A DNA stretch of 64,000 nucleotides from Kiritimatiellia bacterium (GTDB lineage: Bacteria; Verrucomicrobiota; Kiritimatiellia; JAAZAB01), in NCBI GenBank assembly GCA_028718125.1, contig JAQUMN010000010.1:45269-109268 (forward strand), in the 5' to 3' direction. Within the stretch, counting starts at the first letter, position 1; every line of letters starts with the position of its first letter. Of this stretch, positions 62,569 through 64,000 are shown piece after piece. The translations under genes and the position numbers were made by a program. The notes below the pieces were generated by a model. The model was not told the DNA's origin and ran no database searches. It saw only the letters and a program-made list of their open reading frames with translations.

Positions 62569-63027
62569 TTATTTTGCTTGCCTCATCTGTGACAAGACGT
62601 TTATCAGGTCGATGCGTTTGCCCTTGAACTGCGTCGCTCTGCTTGCCACCTGATTGATAAAGTTGCTCAATTGTTCAATATCAGCAGTCGTTGTTGGAAT
62701 ACCATTGGCGTTGAACGTGGATCGAATTCCGGCAACGGAGACATCCTTAACTGGTTCTCCGGCAACCGTGAACCGAATATTGTTGTCCCACAGCGGCTTC
62801 CCGCTGAATGGGGGACATGCTTGCATTCGCTGTGCGTCGGCAATTGCTCGGCCAACCAGCGGGTCAACAATCTGCTTTGTCACTGTTGCATCCACGTTCG
62901 TGTCGTCAGACTTTGGAACAGTCTTGACCACAGACAGAGGCATGGATTTCAGCGAGGTCTCTTGTCCCCACGCGAGTCCCGCGGCCAGCAATGTAGAACA
63001 CACCGACACTGTCATTAATCTTTTCAT
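62569..63027 (-). CDS. Cassette-encoded secreted protein of unknown function
   Basis: 152 residues. The start MKRLMTVSVCSTLLAAGLAWGQ at 63027 is a signal peptide preceded by GGAGGAGCAAGC. The mature part has SVVKTVPKSDDTNVDATVTKQIVDPLVGRAIADAQ and PPFSGKPLWDNNIRFTVAG. No domain is recognised. It is probably exported. Confidence 0.75.
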   Translation of the reverse strand: MKRLMTVSVCSTLLAAGLAWGQETSLKSMPLSVVKTVPKSDDTNVDATVTKQIVDPLVGRAIADAQRMQACPPFSGKPLWDNNIRFTVAGEPVKDVSVAGIRSTFNANGIPTTTADIEQLSNFINQVASRATQFKGKRIDLINVLSQMRQAK

Positions 63028-63041
63028 GCTTGCTCCTCCTT

Positions 63042-63453
63042 TCATTTCTTCTTTTCGCCGAACGGGGCCGGGCTGACCGGCCACGTGATGGACTGTAGCA
63101 AGCTTGCTTGCGGACGGCCAGCGCGGGGTCCGGGCTTGCCCGTCGCCTGCACCGGGTTGTTGGACGATATTTTCTTCAGTTGGTTTGTTCCTAATACCTT
63201 AAACGGAATGATTGGTTTTGGCTCGGTCTTATCTCCACTCTGGAGCAATACAATGGCCATATCATTGATGGAGTGATCCTTTCCGTTGATCGCCAGCACT
63301 ATCGCTCCGGGAAATGCATTCGTACAAACGTCCAGAAAGCCTTTGAAGTCCTGCCCCTCGCCATGCTTTCATCATTGGCTGGCCGCGGAGGTCTTGTTTA
63401 CGGCACCGGGTCAAGACCTCATGTAACCGGGCAGCAGGGTTGTTCAAGGGCAT
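63042..63453 (-). pseudogene. First cassette gene, frameshifted
   Basis: Starting at ATG 63453 (MPLNNPAARLHEVLTRC), the frame runs to KAWRGAG and then stops at 63262. If one G is removed from the GGGG near 63352, reading continues as GQDFKGFLDVCTNAFPGAI, AINGKDHSINDMAIVLLQSG and IIPFKVLGTNQLKKISSNNP, and ends within the attC at 63042. The two halves make one ~135-residue protein. It is either a frameshift pseudogene or a sequencing slip in a G-run. Function unknown. The coding end overlaps attC. Confidence 0.65.
63057..63165 (-). repeat. attC recombination site of the first cassette
   Basis: On the minus strand GTCCAAC (63165-63159, fits RYYYAAC) opens the site and GTTCGGC (63063-63057) ends it. 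Between them lie GCAAG-CAAG-CTTGC and other partial hairpins. At 109 bases it is longer than the other sites. It shares AACAACCCG and GGACCCCGCGCTGGCC with the attC fragment near 61270, so it belongs to an array-specific attC family. Confidence 0.7.
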
Positions 63454-63500
63454 TTATCATCCTTCCTTTCTGGGCCAAAGTATTATTGAGCCTACTTCGC

Positions 63501-63519
63501 GCAGGGGACATTCCCCTGC
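63501..63519. repeat. Perfect hairpin at the attI side of the first cassette
   Basis: GCAGGGGA-CAT-TCCCCTGC, an 8-base perfect stem with a 3-base loop. On the minus strand GTTGTGC precedes it (63525-63519), the best candidate for the attI-cassette junction although it departs from GTTRRRY at one base. Confidence 0.5.
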
Positions 63520-63530
63520 ACAACTAAGAT

Positions 63531-63559
63531 ATGGTATGGACGCGTGCGTCAATAGTCAA
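63531..63559 (-). promoter_or_regulatory. Candidate cassette promoter (Pc) of the integron
   Basis: TTGACT at 63559-63554, 17 bases, TACCAT at 63536-63531, directed at the cassettes. A second TTGACA further upstream (near 63592) has no good partner. Transcription would start at about 63524. Confidence 0.55.
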
Positions 63560-63621
63560 GGGTCTAAATGCTTGCATATCAGCCATGTGTCAACGCGCCA
63601 TGTTTTGCGTTTGCCGTCCAA

Positions 63622-63700
63622 GTAGGCTTTATGCTAAATGCTAAAAATTAACTTATGCAGAAATGCGATTTGACGATATAGTAACACGCATAAAGCCTAC
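63622..63700. repeat. Inverted repeat in the attI region
   Basis: GTAGGCTTTATGC (63622-63634) and GCATAAAGCCTAC (63688-63700) are exact inverted copies 53 bases apart, just upstream of the integrase ATG. They could be part of attI, an operator for intI, or the ends of a small element. Confidence 0.6.
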
Positions 63701-63712
63701 CTCGGGGAGCAC

Positions 63713-64000
63713 ATGGACAACGTGCCGATCTGTTTTGATGACTGGGAAGATGCCTTGCGGGCGTCTGTGCCGGTGGATCGGCGCCGCGCCTATCGCGAAG
63801 CCATTGTAAAATTCAGATGAACGATGTTCCGACAGCGGGGCTCGCGATCTGGGCGGGCCATCCTGGGAGAAGGCGCTGGTCAGTCGCATTCGTGAAAAGA
63901 ATCTGGCTTGGACAAGCGAAAAAACCTACCGGGCATGGTGTCGGCGGTTCATAGCCGCCTGTAGCGGCAAGCCGATAACTGAATTGGGGCATGGCGATGT
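63713..64000 (+). pseudogene. intI: Integron integrase (IntI) 5' part, deletion/frameshift, continues beyond window
   Basis: Starting at ATG 63713, VPICFDDWEDALRASVPVDR and RRAYREAIVKFR then a TGA at 63818. A second frame (+1) from 63816 reads DSGARDLGGPSWEKALVSRI, REKNLAWTSEKTYRAWCRRF and IAACSGKPITELGHGD to the window edge. Both pieces match the N-terminus of verrucomicrobial IntI, which has an extra domain before the SAM-like core-binding domain. About 70 residues expected between the two pieces are missing. The catalytic domain is outside the window. Its position, opposite in direction to the cassettes, is that of a true integron integrase. Confidence 0.8.

Overview
The window is about 64 kb of bacterial chromosome, roughly 55% G+C by eye. 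No rRNA, tRNA, CRISPR or phage genes were found. The organism looks like an anaerobic or fermentative member of the PVC group (Verrucomicrobiota/Kiritimatiellota-like). This is inferred from a verrucomicrobial-type integron integrase N-terminus, a one-chain pyruvate dehydrogenase E1, an energy-converting [NiFe] hydrogenase and many short palindromic intergenic repeats. Taxonomy cannot be proven from the sequence alone.

Layout. (1) 1-1.7 kb: a partial beta-propeller gene at the window edge and a broken gene remnant. (2) 2.1-14.8 kb, minus strand: one large energy-converting [NiFe] hydrogenase locus. From its promoter at 14.8 kb it encodes HydB-like and HydG-like electron-transfer subunits, a four-cluster ferredoxin, the membrane/small/30-kDa-like/large hydrogenase modules, a NuoL-like pump, a DUF4040 subunit, MrpB-G antiporter subunits, a two-cluster ferredoxin and a HycI-type maturation protease. 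(3) 14.9-22 kb: valS, cimA, lysC and hom (branched-chain and aspartate-family amino acids). (4) 22.3-25.4 kb: an accessory stretch with a secreted phosphodiesterase, a DUF1648 membrane protein, a pyrimidine-dimer glycosylase and an orphan FtsH-like extracytoplasmic domain with an in-frame amber codon. (5) 25.4-35.2 kb: the pyruvate dehydrogenase complex (fused E1, E2, E3) with a GH38 alpha-mannosidase and an MDR dehydrogenase. (6) 35.6-40.1 kb: rpoZ, groEL, groES and dnaK. (7) 40.7-46.4 kb, plus strand: trpS, scpA, scpB, pheA and hisC. (8) 46.7-53.6 kb: smc, a YacP-like NYN RNase, an OFA-type transporter and a parvulin. (9) 53.6-60.7 kb: a complete F-type ATP synthase operon. (10) 60.8-64 kb: a transposase remnant and a chromosomal integron, with an integrase (plus strand, running off the window, apparently broken), an attI/Pc region and four cassettes on the minus strand separated by attC-like hairpins.

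How the parts fit. Pyruvate oxidation (PDH) yields NADH. The hydrogenase carries flavin/NAD(P)-binding HydG-like and HydB-like subunits beside a group 4 hydrogenase and Mrp antiporter modules, so it could couple NAD(P)H or ferredoxin to H2 and an ion gradient. The ATP synthase c subunit keeps most of the Na+-binding residues, so a sodium circuit is possible. All three condensin subunits (SMC, ScpA, ScpB) carry unusual low-complexity C-terminal tails; part of the ScpA and ScpB tails comes from a dispersed GACGGACGACAGA-like repeat.

The least explained structure is a family of ~180-215 bp inverted-repeat elements placed just upstream of scpA and hisC, with half copies near scpB and at 1.6 kb and a full copy near 53.1 kb. 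Their terminal arms differ between copies but match within each copy.
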